Assembly (NCBI GenBank): GCA_050950205.1
Contig: JBMNHF010000003.1
Coordinates: 1-29,653, forward strand
Source of the DNA: WRAV01 sp050950205
Lineage (GTDB): Bacteria > Bacillota > Clostridia > Oscillospirales > Ruminococcaceae
Length of the DNA: 29,653 bases
Direction: 5' to 3'
Made by a program: the position numbers and the translations under genes. Below the pieces are notes generated by a model. That model was not told the DNA's origin, ran no database searches, and saw only the letters and a program-made list of their open reading frames with translations. Every line of letters begins with the position of its first letter. Position 1 is the first letter of the stretch. This document shows, one piece after another, positions 6,821-15,585 of the stretch.

Positions 6821-7951
6821 ATGTCTTTTAGCGATGTCATTATGTGGGTTATGGCAATCGGCGCGATCATCGGCGGGATTGATCGCATCCTAGGCAACAA
6901 GTTGGGATTGGGCGAAAAGTTTGAAGAAGGCTTCAACTCCATGGGTCCATTGGCACTTGGAATGGTCGGAATTGTCTGTTTGGCACCTGTAATCTCTCAG
7001 TATCTTGGCCCGGTAATCATTCCAGGACTGACAGCCATCGGGGCGGATCCGGCTATTTTTGGCTCTATCCTTCCCAATGACACCGGAGGGTACCCTCTGG
7101 CCATGAGCCTGGCCATCAATGAGCAGGCGGGGCTGTTTTCCGGCTTGATTGTATCCTCTATGTTGGGATGCACCATCGTATTTTCCATTCCTGTGGGGCT
7201 GGGCCTCATCGAAAAGTACGATCAGCCCTATTTTGCCAAAGGGTTGCTCATTGGCCTGATTACAGTGCCGGTCGGCTCCATCATCGGCGGCGCCATCGCT
7301 GGATATGATATGGGCATGGTGCTGATTAACAGCGTACCGGTGATTGCTATTTCCGTGCTGCTGGCCCTGGGACTCAAATTCATTCCAAACGGCATGATCA
7401 AAGGCTGCATTATCTTTGGAAAATTCATCGTTGTAGTCATTACCATCGGATTGGCGGCGGCAGCCTTTGAGATGATGACCGGTGTAGTTATCATTCCCGG
7501 AATGGCTCCTATTGGGGAAGCGCTGGAAATCATCGGAAGCATTGGTGTTGTGTTGCTGGGTACCTTCCCGGTACTGTCCATCTTGACCAAGATTCTGGAT
7601 AAACCTCTTTCCGCCGTTGGCAAGCGGTTGGGAATGGATGCTACCTCCACCGCCGGCATTGTATTTACGCTGGCAAACTCCATTCCGGTCTATAAGATGA
7701 TGAAGGATATGAATGCCCGAGGCAAAATCATCAACACGGCATGGCTGGTTCCTGCCACAGCGGCTCTGGGCGATCACCTTGGCTTTACAGCCGGCGTACA
7801 TCCCGAAGCAATCACCGCTGTGGTGCTTTCCAAACTGGTGGCAGGTGTTCTGGCGGTTCTGTTGGCTATGCTGATGACCAAGAGCACCGAAGCGGAAGAC
7901 CGGCAGAGTCGGGCACTGATGGCCAAAGAAGAAGCGGTAGCCCAAGGATAA
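6821..7951 (+). CDS. eutH: EutH-like ethanolamine-type permease
   Basis: A 376-aa, very hydrophobic protein with roughly ten membrane segments. It matches the EutH family by the early IGGIDRILGN, then EEGFNSMGPLALGMVGI, LGPVIIPGLTAIGADP, and GCTIVFSIPVGLGLIE. E. coli EutH, as I recall it, is about 408 residues, so this is near full length. ATG 6821 follows GAGGAGGG at normal spacing; an earlier ATG at 6779 lacks one. No other ethanolamine-utilisation gene (EutBC lyase, microcompartment shell) is present. Instead it is the first gene of an operon with a glycerol-kinase-like enzyme and a GlpA-type oxidoreductase, the position usually held by a glycerol facilitator. Its substrate here is therefore open: ethanolamine, glycerol or another small polyol or amino alcohol. 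Confidence 0.85.
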   Translation: MSFSDVIMWVMAIGAIIGGIDRILGNKLGLGEKFEEGFNSMGPLALGMVGIVCLAPVISQYLGPVIIPGLTAIGADPAIFGSILPNDTGGYPLAMSLAINEQAGLFSGLIVSSMLGCTIVFSIPVGLGLIEKYDQPYFAKGLLIGLITVPVGSIIGGAIAGYDMGMVLINSVPVIAISVLLALGLKFIPNGMIKGCIIFGKFIVVVITIGLAAAAFEMMTGVVIIPGMAPIGEALEIIGSIGVVLLGTFPVLSILTKILDKPLSAVGKRLGMDATSTAGIVFTLANSIPVYKMMKDMNARGKIINTAWLVPATAALGDHLGFTAGVHPEAITAVVLSKLVAGVLAVLLAMLMTKSTEAEDRQSRALMAKEEAVAQG

Positions 7952-7980
7952 AACCAAAAGCTGAAAGGAGGAATTGCGGA

Positions 7981-9501
7981 ATGTCCAAGCGATATTATCT
8001 GGGAATTGACCAGGGAACCACCGGAACCACCACCCTGCTGCTGGACGAAAACTGGAATGTGGCTGCAAGGGGTTATAAGGAGCATACTCAATATTACCCG
8101 GAAGCCGGTTGGGTAGAGCACGATCCCATGGAGATTTGGGACGCCATTTTGGAATCCATTGATATGGTGCTCAAAGAGGTGGGGGCTAATGCGTCGGATC
8201 TCATCTGCATCGGTCTGGACAACCAGGGCGAAACCTGCATGATATGGGATAAAAACACCGGACAGCCGATCTACAACGCCATTGTCTGGCAGGACCGCCG
8301 CACGGCGCGGTATGCCGACCAGCTGGCAGAGCGGCACGGCCCCATGATCCGGGAAAAAACGGGCCTTGTCATCGACTCCTATTTTAGCGGCACAAAATTC
8401 AAGTGGATTTTAGATCATGTGGAAGGAGCCATGGAGCGGGCCAAAGCGGGAGAACTCATTGCGGGAACTCTGGATTCCTGGATGATCTGGAAGCTGACCC
8501 ACGCCGGTGCCCATGTCACCGACCAGTCCACCGCCTCCCGGACCATGCTGCTCAACATTCACACCGGGCAATGGGATGACGAAATTCTCGAAATCCTAGG
8601 GATTCCCAAAAAGATCCTCCCCGAAATCTGTGACAGTGCACAGGTGTACGGCTACACCGATCCGTTGGATTTCTTTGGGGCAAAAGTTCCCATTTCCGGC
8701 TCGGTGGTGGATCAGCAGGCTGCCCTGTTCGGCCAGGCATGCTACACTCCCGGCACCGTAAAGACCACCTATGGAACCGGGTGCTTTATGCTGATGAACA
8801 CCGGAGACAAGCCCATCTACTCCGAAAACGGACTGCTCACCACGGTAGCTTGGGGCCTGAATCAAAAGCTCTCCTTCGCTTTGGATGGCGGTGTGTACAT
8901 AACGGGAGCTGCTGTACAGTGGCTGCGGGATAAACTGCAAATTATCGAGAACTCCGCCCAAACAGAGGAGATGGCCATTGCTGCCGGCCATACAGGAGGT
9001 GTGTACTTTGTGCCGGCCTTTGCGGGTCTGGCAGCTCCTCACTGGGACCAGTACGCCAGAGGCACCATGGTAGGCATCACCGGAGGCACCACCAAGGAGC
9101 AGATTGTGCGGGCAACCTTGGAGAGTGTGGCCTATCAGGTGTACGACAATCTGGAAGTGATGAACCGGGATTCCGGCATCCCCATTCAGGTCATGCGGGT
9201 GGACGGCGGCATGGTAGCCAACAACTTCCTGATGCAGTTCCAATCGGACATTATGGGCATCCCGGTGGATGTGCCGGTAATTACCGAGACAACGGCGTTG
9301 GGTGCGGCTTATCTGGCGGCTTTGGGAATGGGGGAATTCTCCAGCCTGGATGAGCTGGCCTCGAAATGGAAGTTGGGACGCCGGTTTGAGCCCAAGATGA
9401 GCGCCGATCAGCGGGAAAGCCTGCTCCACGACTGGCGCCGGGCGGTGGAGCGCTCCAAAAAATGGATTGAAGAAGCAGCAGAAGAAGCTGTTATGGTTTG
9501 A
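7981..9501 (+). CDS. glpK: Glycerol-kinase-like FGGY kinase with altered substrate site
   Basis: A 506-aa FGGY kinase, clearly closest to glycerol kinase along its whole length: GIDQGTTGTTT, PGWVEHDPMEIW-like AGWVEHDPMEIW, IYNAIVWQDRRT, YFSGTKFKWILDHVEG, TYGTGCFMLMNTG and VDGGMVANNFLMQFQSDI. Conserved substrate residues include Glu84, Trp103, Tyr134 and Asp244. Two key positions differ. The NQRET motif is NQGET (Gly83 in place of the glycerol-contacting Arg, with Asp80 nearby). The YHFFG motif, whose His230 is phosphorylated by HPr in Bacillus/Enterococcus enzymes, reads LDFFG (Asp230). The start ATG 7981 has AAAGGAGG upstream. It lies 29 bp after eutH. A polyol or amino-alcohol substrate other than glycerol is possible. 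Confidence 0.88.
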   Translation: MSKRYYLGIDQGTTGTTTLLLDENWNVAARGYKEHTQYYPEAGWVEHDPMEIWDAILESIDMVLKEVGANASDLICIGLDNQGETCMIWDKNTGQPIYNAIVWQDRRTARYADQLAERHGPMIREKTGLVIDSYFSGTKFKWILDHVEGAMERAKAGELIAGTLDSWMIWKLTHAGAHVTDQSTASRTMLLNIHTGQWDDEILEILGIPKKILPEICDSAQVYGYTDPLDFFGAKVPISGSVVDQQAALFGQACYTPGTVKTTYGTGCFMLMNTGDKPIYSENGLLTTVAWGLNQKLSFALDGGVYITGAAVQWLRDKLQIIENSAQTEEMAIAAGHTGGVYFVPAFAGLAAPHWDQYARGTMVGITGGTTKEQIVRATLESVAYQVYDNLEVMNRDSGIPIQVMRVDGGMVANNFLMQFQSDIMGIPVDVPVITETTALGAAYLAALGMGEFSSLDELASKWKLGRRFEPKMSADQRESLLHDWRRAVERSKKWIEEAAEEAVMV

Positions 9502-9515
9502 TGAAATGAGAATAA

Positions 9516-9552
9516 AGATCCGGCCTGCCCAGCAATGGGGTCGGCCGGATCT
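9516..9552 (+). promoter_or_regulatory. Intercistronic hairpin between kinase and GlpA-like genes
   Basis: AGATCCGGCC (9516-9525) pairs perfectly with GGCCGGATCT (9543-9552). No U-run follows, so an mRNA processing or stability role, or partial attenuation within the operon, is more likely than full termination. Confidence 0.65.
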
Positions 9553-9584
9553 CACAACGTTTCCTTTGAAAGGGGTCTTTAAAC

Positions 9585-11048
9585 ATGTTACAAACCGATG
9601 TGTTGGTAATTGGTGCAGGAGCGGTTGGCTGTGCAATTGCCAGGGAACTCACCAAATATCAGCTTAAGGTTTTGGTGGTAGACAAAAACGAAGATGTGGG
9701 AGGGGACGCTTCCAAGTCCAACAGCGCCATCATACACACAGGGTACGATGCTTCGCCGGGAACTCTGGAGTCTCAGCTGGTGGTGGCGGCCAATCCCATG
9801 TACGAAAAGTTGACCCAGGAGTTGGATGTGCCTTACCAAAAGGTGGGGGCCATTCTACCTGCCATCACCGACGAACAGTTTGAAAAGCTTCCGGCGCTGA
9901 AGGCAAAGGCCTTTCAAAACCGGGTTTACGATGTGGAGTATCTCACGGGGGAACAGCTGCTGACCATGGAGCCCAACTTGAATCCCGAAGTGAAAGCGGG
10001 GCTGTATATTCCCAGAGAGAACATTATCGACCCCTTTCTACTGGTGGTTGCCTACGCAGAAAATGCGCAGCAAAACGGTGCGCAGTTCCTATTAAACACA
10101 AAAGTGACGGGGATCCGGGTAGAAAACGGCAAGGTGGTGGCAGCTCAAACCACGGCGGGAGAAATTAGGGCAACCTATATCGTCAACGCTGCCGGACTGT
10201 ATTGCGACGAAATTGCAGCCATGGTGGGGAAAAATGATTACACCGTCAATCCCCGCAAGGGCCAATTCTATATTTTAGATAAAAACACAACCTGCAAAGT
10301 CAACCACATTGTGCTGCCCATTCCCACCAAAGTCACCAAGGGCAAGCTGATGTGCCCTACCATTCATGGCAATATGCTGGTGGGCCCCACCGCAGAAGAC
10401 TTGCAGGATAAGCAAGACTATGCCACCACCGCCGAAGGCCTTGCCAGCATTGAAGCCGATGTGCGCAAGCTGATTCCCAATGTCAATCTCAGGGACAGCA
10501 TCACCCAGTACTGCGGTCTTCGCCCCAACCGCAATCCCGAGGGGCTTCATGTGGATACCTACGATGACGTGAGAAACTATGTCAACCTTTCCGGGGTTCG
10601 CTCCACCGGACTGACCGCTTCGGTTTCTTTGGGCAAGTATGTAGCCCAAACACTCATCGATTTGGGGATGCCGGCGCAGTTTAATCCAAACTTTAATCCC
10701 ATTCGCAAGTCAATTCCGCGATTCCACGAACTGACCTACCAGGAACAGGATGCTCTCATCAAGCAAAATCCCCTGTATGGAAAGGTGGTCTGCCGCTGCG
10801 AAACCATTACCGAAGGCGAAATTGTGGACGCCATTCACCGGCCCATTCCGGCCCGGTCGGTGGATGCCATCAAGCGGCGGCTGCGGGCGGGAATGGGAAG
10901 ATGTCAGGGAGGCTTCTGTGGCCCTAGGGTCATCGAAATTTTAGCGAGAGAACTGGGAGTATCTACACAGGAGATTCAAAAAAACCAGCCGGGTTCTCAC
11001 ATGACTACCGGAAAAGTCCGCGGGGAAAGGGTAATTGCCAATGTATGA
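9585..11048 (+). CDS. glpA: GlpA-like FAD/[2Fe-2S] oxidoreductase
   Basis: A 487-aa flavoprotein of the GlpA/LhgO group, which oxidise sn-glycerol-3-phosphate or 2-hydroxyacids. The FAD-binding dinucleotide motif is GAGAVG (residues 10-15), followed by KSNSAIIHTGYDASPGT. The C-terminus carries a BFD-like [2Fe-2S] domain with Cys403, Cys405, Cys440 and Cys445 (VCRCET...GRCQGGFCGP). In Clostridia this architecture commonly sits in one operon with a NoxE-like flavoprotein, a DUF1667 protein and GlpK, where it is taken as the anaerobic glycerol-3-phosphate dehydrogenase catalytic subunit. Here it overlaps the next gene by 8 bp. If the kinase uses a different substrate, this enzyme would oxidise the corresponding phosphate ester. 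Confidence 0.85.
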   Translation: MLQTDVLVIGAGAVGCAIARELTKYQLKVLVVDKNEDVGGDASKSNSAIIHTGYDASPGTLESQLVVAANPMYEKLTQELDVPYQKVGAILPAITDEQFEKLPALKAKAFQNRVYDVEYLTGEQLLTMEPNLNPEVKAGLYIPRENIIDPFLLVVAYAENAQQNGAQFLLNTKVTGIRVENGKVVAAQTTAGEIRATYIVNAAGLYCDEIAAMVGKNDYTVNPRKGQFYILDKNTTCKVNHIVLPIPTKVTKGKLMCPTIHGNMLVGPTAEDLQDKQDYATTAEGLASIEADVRKLIPNVNLRDSITQYCGLRPNRNPEGLHVDTYDDVRNYVNLSGVRSTGLTASVSLGKYVAQTLIDLGMPAQFNPNFNPIRKSIPRFHELTYQEQDALIKQNPLYGKVVCRCETITEGEIVDAIHRPIPARSVDAIKRRLRAGMGRCQGGFCGPRVIEILARELGVSTQEIQKNQPGSHMTTGKVRGERVIANV

Positions 11049-12300
11049 GCTGAGTTGTGATGTAGCAGTGATTGGAGGAGGCCCGGCCGGATTGGCCGCA
11101 GCAGTCTCCGCAAAAAAACACGGGGCAGAGCAGGTTCTCATCATAGAAAGGGATAGCTCTTTGGGAGGGATTCTGCAGCAGTGTATCCATCCCGGGTTTG
11201 GGCTTACCTATTACAATGAGGAGCTGACCGGACCGGAATATGCCGGACGGTTTATTCAGCAGGCCCGGGAACTGAAGGTAGAAGCCCTTCTAAACTCCAT
11301 GGTGCTGGAGGTGCTGCCCGACGGTACGGTGATCTGCACCAACAAGGAATACGGAATCACCAAAATTAGCGCCAAAAGCGTGGTGCTGGCCATGGGTTGC
11401 CGGGAGCGTACCCGGGGCAATATCCAAATTCCGGGCACTCGCCCTGCCGGAATCTACACCGCCGGTGCAGCCCAGCGGCTCATCAACCGTCAAAACGAAA
11501 TGGTGGGCAGACAGGTTGTCATCCTTGGCTCAGGGGATATCGGCATGATTATGGCCCGCCGGTTGACCTTAGAGGGCGCAAAGGTGGCGGCGGTGGTAGA
11601 AATCATGGACTTTTTGGCGGGACTTACCCGCAACCGCGTCCAGTGCCTGGATGACTTTGGAATTCCCCTGCTGCTCTCCCACACCGTGACGCGAATTGTG
11701 GGAAATCAGCGGGTGGAAGGGGTGTATGTGGCCCAGGTGGATGAAAACAGAAAGCCCATGCTGGAAACAGAGGAATTTTATCCCTGTGATACCCTGTTGC
11801 TCTCGGTGGGACTGATCCCGGAAAACGAATTGAGCCGCACCGCACAGGTGGAAATCAGTCCGGTAACCGGGGGACCGGTGATCAACCAGTGGATGCAAAC
11901 CTCTCTGCCCTGTCTGTTTGCCTGCGGCAATGTGGTTCATGTCAATGATCTGGTGGACAATGTGTCTCTGGAAAGTGAAATCGCCGGAAGAGAAGCCGCC
12001 CGTTACGCCATGGGCACCTTACCCGAGTCCAGCGGCACCGTAACCTGTCAGCCGGGGGATAATGTCCGGTATATCTGCCCCCATCACATCAACCTGATGG
12101 AGGAGGATTCGGAGGTTGACTTATATTTCCGCGTCAATCATCCGGAGGAAAAAGTGGTGATTCGCCTGCTTTGCAACGGAAAAGAGCTGAAGAAGAAAAG
12201 GGCTGTTAAGGTAAACCCGGGAGAGATGGAGCACATCAGGGTCTCCTTGTCCGATTTGACAGCAGGCAAACTAGAAGTTCATGTGGCGAAAGGGGTGTAG
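11041..12300 (+). CDS. NAD/FAD-dependent oxidoreductase, partner of the GlpA-like enzyme
   Basis: A 419-aa pyridine-nucleotide-disulfide-type oxidoreductase. The FAD motif is GGGPAG (residues 12-17), the second dinucleotide motif is ILGSGDIG in the middle (about residue 160), and the FAD-closing segment is LFACGNVVHVNDLVD. After about residue 320 there is an extra about 90-residue beta-rich tail without cysteines. The redox-active CxxC pair of thioredoxin-reductase relatives is not evident. The ATG at 11041 overlaps the previous stop (11046-11048), implying translational coupling. Family context suggests it passes electrons from the GlpA-like subunit to NAD or another carrier, with the DUF1667 protein as third subunit. 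It plays the role of GlpB but is not homologous across its length. Confidence 0.82.
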   Translation: MYELSCDVAVIGGGPAGLAAAVSAKKHGAEQVLIIERDSSLGGILQQCIHPGFGLTYYNEELTGPEYAGRFIQQARELKVEALLNSMVLEVLPDGTVICTNKEYGITKISAKSVVLAMGCRERTRGNIQIPGTRPAGIYTAGAAQRLINRQNEMVGRQVVILGSGDIGMIMARRLTLEGAKVAAVVEIMDFLAGLTRNRVQCLDDFGIPLLLSHTVTRIVGNQRVEGVYVAQVDENRKPMLETEEFYPCDTLLLSVGLIPENELSRTAQVEISPVTGGPVINQWMQTSLPCLFACGNVVHVNDLVDNVSLESEIAGREAARYAMGTLPESSGTVTCQPGDNVRYICPHHINLMEEDSEVDLYFRVNHPEEKVVIRLLCNGKELKKKRAVKVNPGEMEHIRVSLSDLTAGKLEVHVAKGV

Positions 12301-12303
12301 AGC

Positions 12304-12663
12304 ATGAGGGAGAAAAATATTATCTGCACCATCTGCCCCATTGGCTGTCACATTACCGTCCGTGGGGAGGATCAAGTGGTCCATTCCATAGAAGGGAATC
12401 AGTGCCTGCGGGGGGAAGAATATGCCCGCAATGAATTTATCCAGCCAATGCGTATTCTCACCACCACCGTCAAGGTGGAGGGAGGGGACACCCCATTGCT
12501 TCCCGTTCGCTCCGATCGACCCGTTCCTTTGGAAAAGCTGATGGAGTGTATGGAGGTCATCAAAGAAGTTTCGGTCTCCAAACCGGTCAATCGTTACCAG
12601 GTGATTATCCCCAACATTTTGGGCACCGAAGCCAACATTGTGGCCACCGGAGAAATTTTATAA
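12304..12663 (+). CDS. DUF1667 domain protein
   Basis: A 119-aa protein with a metal/cluster-type cysteine pattern: Cys8, Cys11, Cys15 and Cys34 (CTICPIGC ... QCLRG), followed by the conserved YARNEFIQPMRILTTTV stretch. This is the DUF1667 family, found in Clostridia as the third gene after GlpA-like and NoxE-like flavoproteins and presumed to be a small subunit of that complex. It starts 3 bases after the preceding stop and is the last gene of the operon. Confidence 0.85.
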   Translation: MREKNIICTICPIGCHITVRGEDQVVHSIEGNQCLRGEEYARNEFIQPMRILTTTVKVEGGDTPLLPVRSDRPVPLEKLMECMEVIKEVSVSKPVNRYQVIIPNILGTEANIVATGEIL

Positions 12664-12676
12664 CAGAACTGTGTAA

Positions 12677-12718
12677 AACAAACAAGCCGAAGGATCAAAA
12701 TCCTTCGGCTTGTTTGTT
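12677..12718. terminator. Bidirectional terminator between convergent operons
   Basis: A perfect 19-bp stem: 12677-12695 pairs with 12700-12718 around loop CAAA. It is GC-rich in the middle (GCCGAAGGA) with A-rich and T-rich outer parts, suited to stopping both the kinase operon and the ABC operon. Confidence 0.9.
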
Positions 12719-12764
12719 GCGTAGTAAAAAGGTAGTAAAATGTCTGGTTGTAAGCGGGAGGTGA

Positions 12765-14420
12765 TTAAAGGTCAATATCCTCCGAATTGGTCAGCTTGAA
12801 GAACAGCAACAGCGAAACCACCATGGTGATGGTCAAAATGGTGGAAAGAGCAGAAGCTGTGCCGTAGCCGCCCCGGCTGATTTCCTGGAAGATGGTGACC
12901 GTCATGGTTTGGGTTTTTCCGGTGTAGAGCATCAGGGTAGAGCTCAGCTCGTTGATGATGGTAATCCAGCTGAGGATGGCTCCCGATACAATACCAGGCA
13001 CCATAACCGGCATGGTGACCCGGAAGAAGGTCTGCATCGAGCCGTAGCCAAGGCTGGCGGAGGCTTCGTCGATGCTGGGGCTGATCTGCCGGAGAATGGC
13101 TGCGCTGGAACGTACGGTGTAGGGCATACGGCGCACGACGTAGGAGATGATGATGATGGCTGCCGTGCCGCTGAGAACCATAGGAGGCTGGTTGTAGCTC
13201 ATCAGAAGAATCAGACCAAAGATGGTGCCGGGAATAACGTAAGGGAACATGATGAATACGTCCAGCAATTTGGAAAGAAGATTCTTCCGCCGCACCGTCA
13301 AGTAGGCAAACAAAGTTCCCAAGATGACGACGAGGATAATGGCAATGACGGCAAACTTAAAGGTGTTGCTGATCGAGCTGATAGATTTTTTAAATACAGT
13401 GGTATAGTTGCCCAGCCCGTAACCTTCCGACCACATAATGCCGTTGGTATTGCGGAAGGAAATGATGATGATATAAACCTGGGGCAGGGTAGCCAAAAAC
13501 ACGATGAGATACACATAAGCGTGGGCCAGCAGGTTGCTAATTCCCTTAAGCTGCTTGGCCTTAGGGGGATTGAGCATGCTCATGGTGTAGTTTTTGCGAT
13601 TGGAAATATACTTTTGCAGAGAGAAAACAATTGCTGCCACGGCCATCATAATCACGGCCACTGCGGAGGCAAAGTAAGCATTGGTTCCCGTCTCGCTTAC
13701 CCACTCCTGATAGATAATAACAGGTAGAGTACTGTATCCTTCTCCAATCAAACGGGGAGTACCATAGTCGGCAAAGGCGCGGAGGAAAACGATGGTTCCA
13801 CCGGCCAAAATGGTGGGCAACACAAGAGGCAAGCTAACCTTGATCACCTTATGAATACCGTGGTATCCAAGGCTTTCGGCTGCTTCGCCCAGAGAAGCGT
13901 CTACTTTTTTTAGTGCACCCTTGGTATACATATAAATGTAAGGAAATAGCTTAAGGGTAAAAACAAGAAGAATGCCGCCAAAGCCATAAATACTGGGCAT
14001 CTTAACCCCGAACAGAGATTTAAAGAAGTTGGTGATCACTCCGTTGCGGCCCAGCATCAAAATCCAGGAATAGGCGCCCAAAAAGGGAGGCGACAACATG
14101 GAGATGATGATGAGAATATCGACAATTCTTCTACCTTTAATCTTAAAGGTGGTGGTGACATAAGCCAGTGGAACACCAATAAGGATAACCAAAAGGGTGG
14201 CAGACAACACCACAACGACGCTGTTTTTCAAAGCGATGCTGTAATAAGGGCGGGAAAAGAACTTGACGAAGTTGTCAAGGCTAAAGCCGGCGCCTTCGGT
14301 GGTCTGGATAGAGTAGATAAGCATTCGTGCCACAGGAATGACAAGAAACATTCCAAAAAACACAATGGAAACAATGCCCACAAAGCTCCAGAAGTCGAAC
14401 CGGACGCCTTTCTTAAACAT
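12765..14420 (-). CDS. ABC transporter permease, two fused permease domains
   Basis: A 551-aa protein with two consecutive binding-protein-dependent permease domains, each about six membrane segments, as in the FbpB/AfuB/PhnU-type importers. The two cytoplasmic EAA loops are EAAESLGYHGIHKVIKVSLP and EASASLGYGSMQTFFRVTMP. The start ATG 14420 overlaps the 3' end of the ATPase gene by 8 bp and is preceded by GGAG; an alternative TTG at 14438 is less likely. It is the last gene of the five-gene operon (two HAD phosphatases, binding protein, ATPase, permease). Confidence 0.9.
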   Translation of the reverse strand: MFKKGVRFDFWSFVGIVSIVFFGMFLVIPVARMLIYSIQTTEGAGFSLDNFVKFFSRPYYSIALKNSVVVVLSATLLVILIGVPLAYVTTTFKIKGRRIVDILIIISMLSPPFLGAYSWILMLGRNGVITNFFKSLFGVKMPSIYGFGGILLVFTLKLFPYIYMYTKGALKKVDASLGEAAESLGYHGIHKVIKVSLPLVLPTILAGGTIVFLRAFADYGTPRLIGEGYSTLPVIIYQEWVSETGTNAYFASAVAVIMMAVAAIVFSLQKYISNRKNYTMSMLNPPKAKQLKGISNLLAHAYVYLIVFLATLPQVYIIIISFRNTNGIMWSEGYGLGNYTTVFKKSISSISNTFKFAVIAIILVVILGTLFAYLTVRRKNLLSKLLDVFIMFPYVIPGTIFGLILLMSYNQPPMVLSGTAAIIIISYVVRRMPYTVRSSAAILRQISPSIDEASASLGYGSMQTFFRVTMPVMVPGIVSGAILSWITIINELSSTLMLYTGKTQTMTVTIFQEISRGGYGTASALSTILTITMVVSLLLFFKLTNSEDIDL

Positions 14421-15519
14421 TGCTCTCCACCCCCGCAACCAAGGTTGTCAGCGTGTCTTTGTCAAAGAAGTTAATCCGACGAGTATTGACGTTCATGTAT
14501 ACTGTTTCACCGGGCTCGTAAATGCGTTCGGCGCTGCTGGTATCGGCAGTTACTTCTACCGGCTCCTGGGTGCCAAAATCGATGTGGTAGTTGATATACT
14601 TGCCCAAAAAGCGCTTGACGGTGACAACGCCCTTCATTCCCTGATCCTGAGAGGTGAAGACAAACTCTTCCGGACGGACATAAACCAGAATTTCCTGATC
14701 CTTTTTCAGGGGAACCAGGTTATCTACCTCAATGACCAGACCGGTTTCCATCCGAACGGTGGTTTTGCCGGCTTCCTGAGAGAGAACGGTGCCTCTAAAG
14801 TGACAAGAATGACCGATAAAATCTGCAACAAAGGTGTTGTAAGGGCGGGAGTAGATGCGCTCGGGAGCGTCAATCTGCTGGATGTCACCCTTGTTCATAA
14901 CGGCGATGCGATCAGAGATGGCAAGGGCCTCCTCCTGGTCATGGGTAACATACACCGTGGTGATGCCAATTCGCTTTTGAATTTCGCGAATGGCTTCCCG
15001 CATTTCCAGACGGAGCTTGGCGTCAAGGTTGGAGAGGGGCTCGTCCATCAGAAGCACCTGAGGCTGCACCACAATGGCACGGGCCAGGGCCACACGCTGT
15101 TGCTGACCACCGGAAAGCTTGTCGGGGTAACGGTCTTTGTAAGGAGTGATCTGAACCACGTCCATAATATCCGCTACCCGCTTTTTAATTTCGTCGGGTG
15201 CAAGCTTCTTGTTTTTCAGTCCGTATTCAATGTTGCGGTAAACGGTCATATTGGGGAAAATGGCATAGTTTTGAAACACCATACCAAAATTCCGCTTGTG
15301 CACCGGAATGTCGTTAATTACCTTGTCATCAAAGGCAATGGTGCCTTTTTCCACTGAGTTGAAGCCTGCAATCATCCGCAGAAGCGTTGTTTTTCCGCAG
15401 CCGGAAGGCCCCAGCAGGGTAAACAGCTCCCCTGTGACTATGTTTGCCGAAAGATCGCGGATTACCACGTTATCTTCGTATTGCTTCATTACGTTTTTAA
15501 TATTAATTGATACTGCCAT
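14413..15519 (-). CDS. ABC transporter ATPase (FbpC/PotA-type)
   Basis: A 368-aa ATPase with Walker A GPSGCGKTT, Q-loop VFQNYAIFPNMTV, signature LSGGQQQRVALARA, Walker B VLLMDEPLSNLD and switch His in VYVTHDQEEA. These are followed by an about 120-residue TOBE-like C-terminal domain. ATG 15519 has GGAG six bases upstream; an ATG at 15531 sits almost on top of a GGAGG and is a weaker choice. It energises the fused permease. The subfamily covers iron, polyamine, phosphonate and sugar-phosphate importers, so sequence alone does not give the substrate. Confidence 0.92.
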   Translation of the reverse strand: MAVSINIKNVMKQYEDNVVIRDLSANIVTGELFTLLGPSGCGKTTLLRMIAGFNSVEKGTIAFDDKVINDIPVHKRNFGMVFQNYAIFPNMTVYRNIEYGLKNKKLAPDEIKKRVADIMDVVQITPYKDRYPDKLSGGQQQRVALARAIVVQPQVLLMDEPLSNLDAKLRLEMREAIREIQKRIGITTVYVTHDQEEALAISDRIAVMNKGDIQQIDAPERIYSRPYNTFVADFIGHSCHFRGTVLSQEAGKTTVRMETGLVIEVDNLVPLKKDQEILVYVRPEEFVFTSQDQGMKGVVTVKRFLGKYINYHIDFGTQEPVEVTADTSSAERIYEPGETVYMNVNTRRINFFDKDTLTTLVAGVESNV

Positions 15520-15585
15520 AGTGCGCTCCATTCCTCCGTAATGACATGACCGCCTTTGGCGGGCACAAGTATGGAATATAATGGT

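Noticed and set aside
7741..7980. N-terminal extension of the FGGY kinase overlapping eutH
   Set aside because: The upstream 80 codons are a shadow frame of eutH. The kinase family starts at SKRYYLGIDQG and ATG 7981 has AAAGGAGG in front.
6890..8068. A 392-codon minus-strand frame opposite eutH
   Set aside because: His/Asn/Gln-rich shadow of a membrane protein coding strand; no start signal or homology text.
12909..13727. A 272-codon plus-strand frame inside the ABC permease gene
   Set aside because: It is antisense to a clear permease, is full of His/Asp/Gly typical of a reverse-frame shadow, and has no ribosome binding site.
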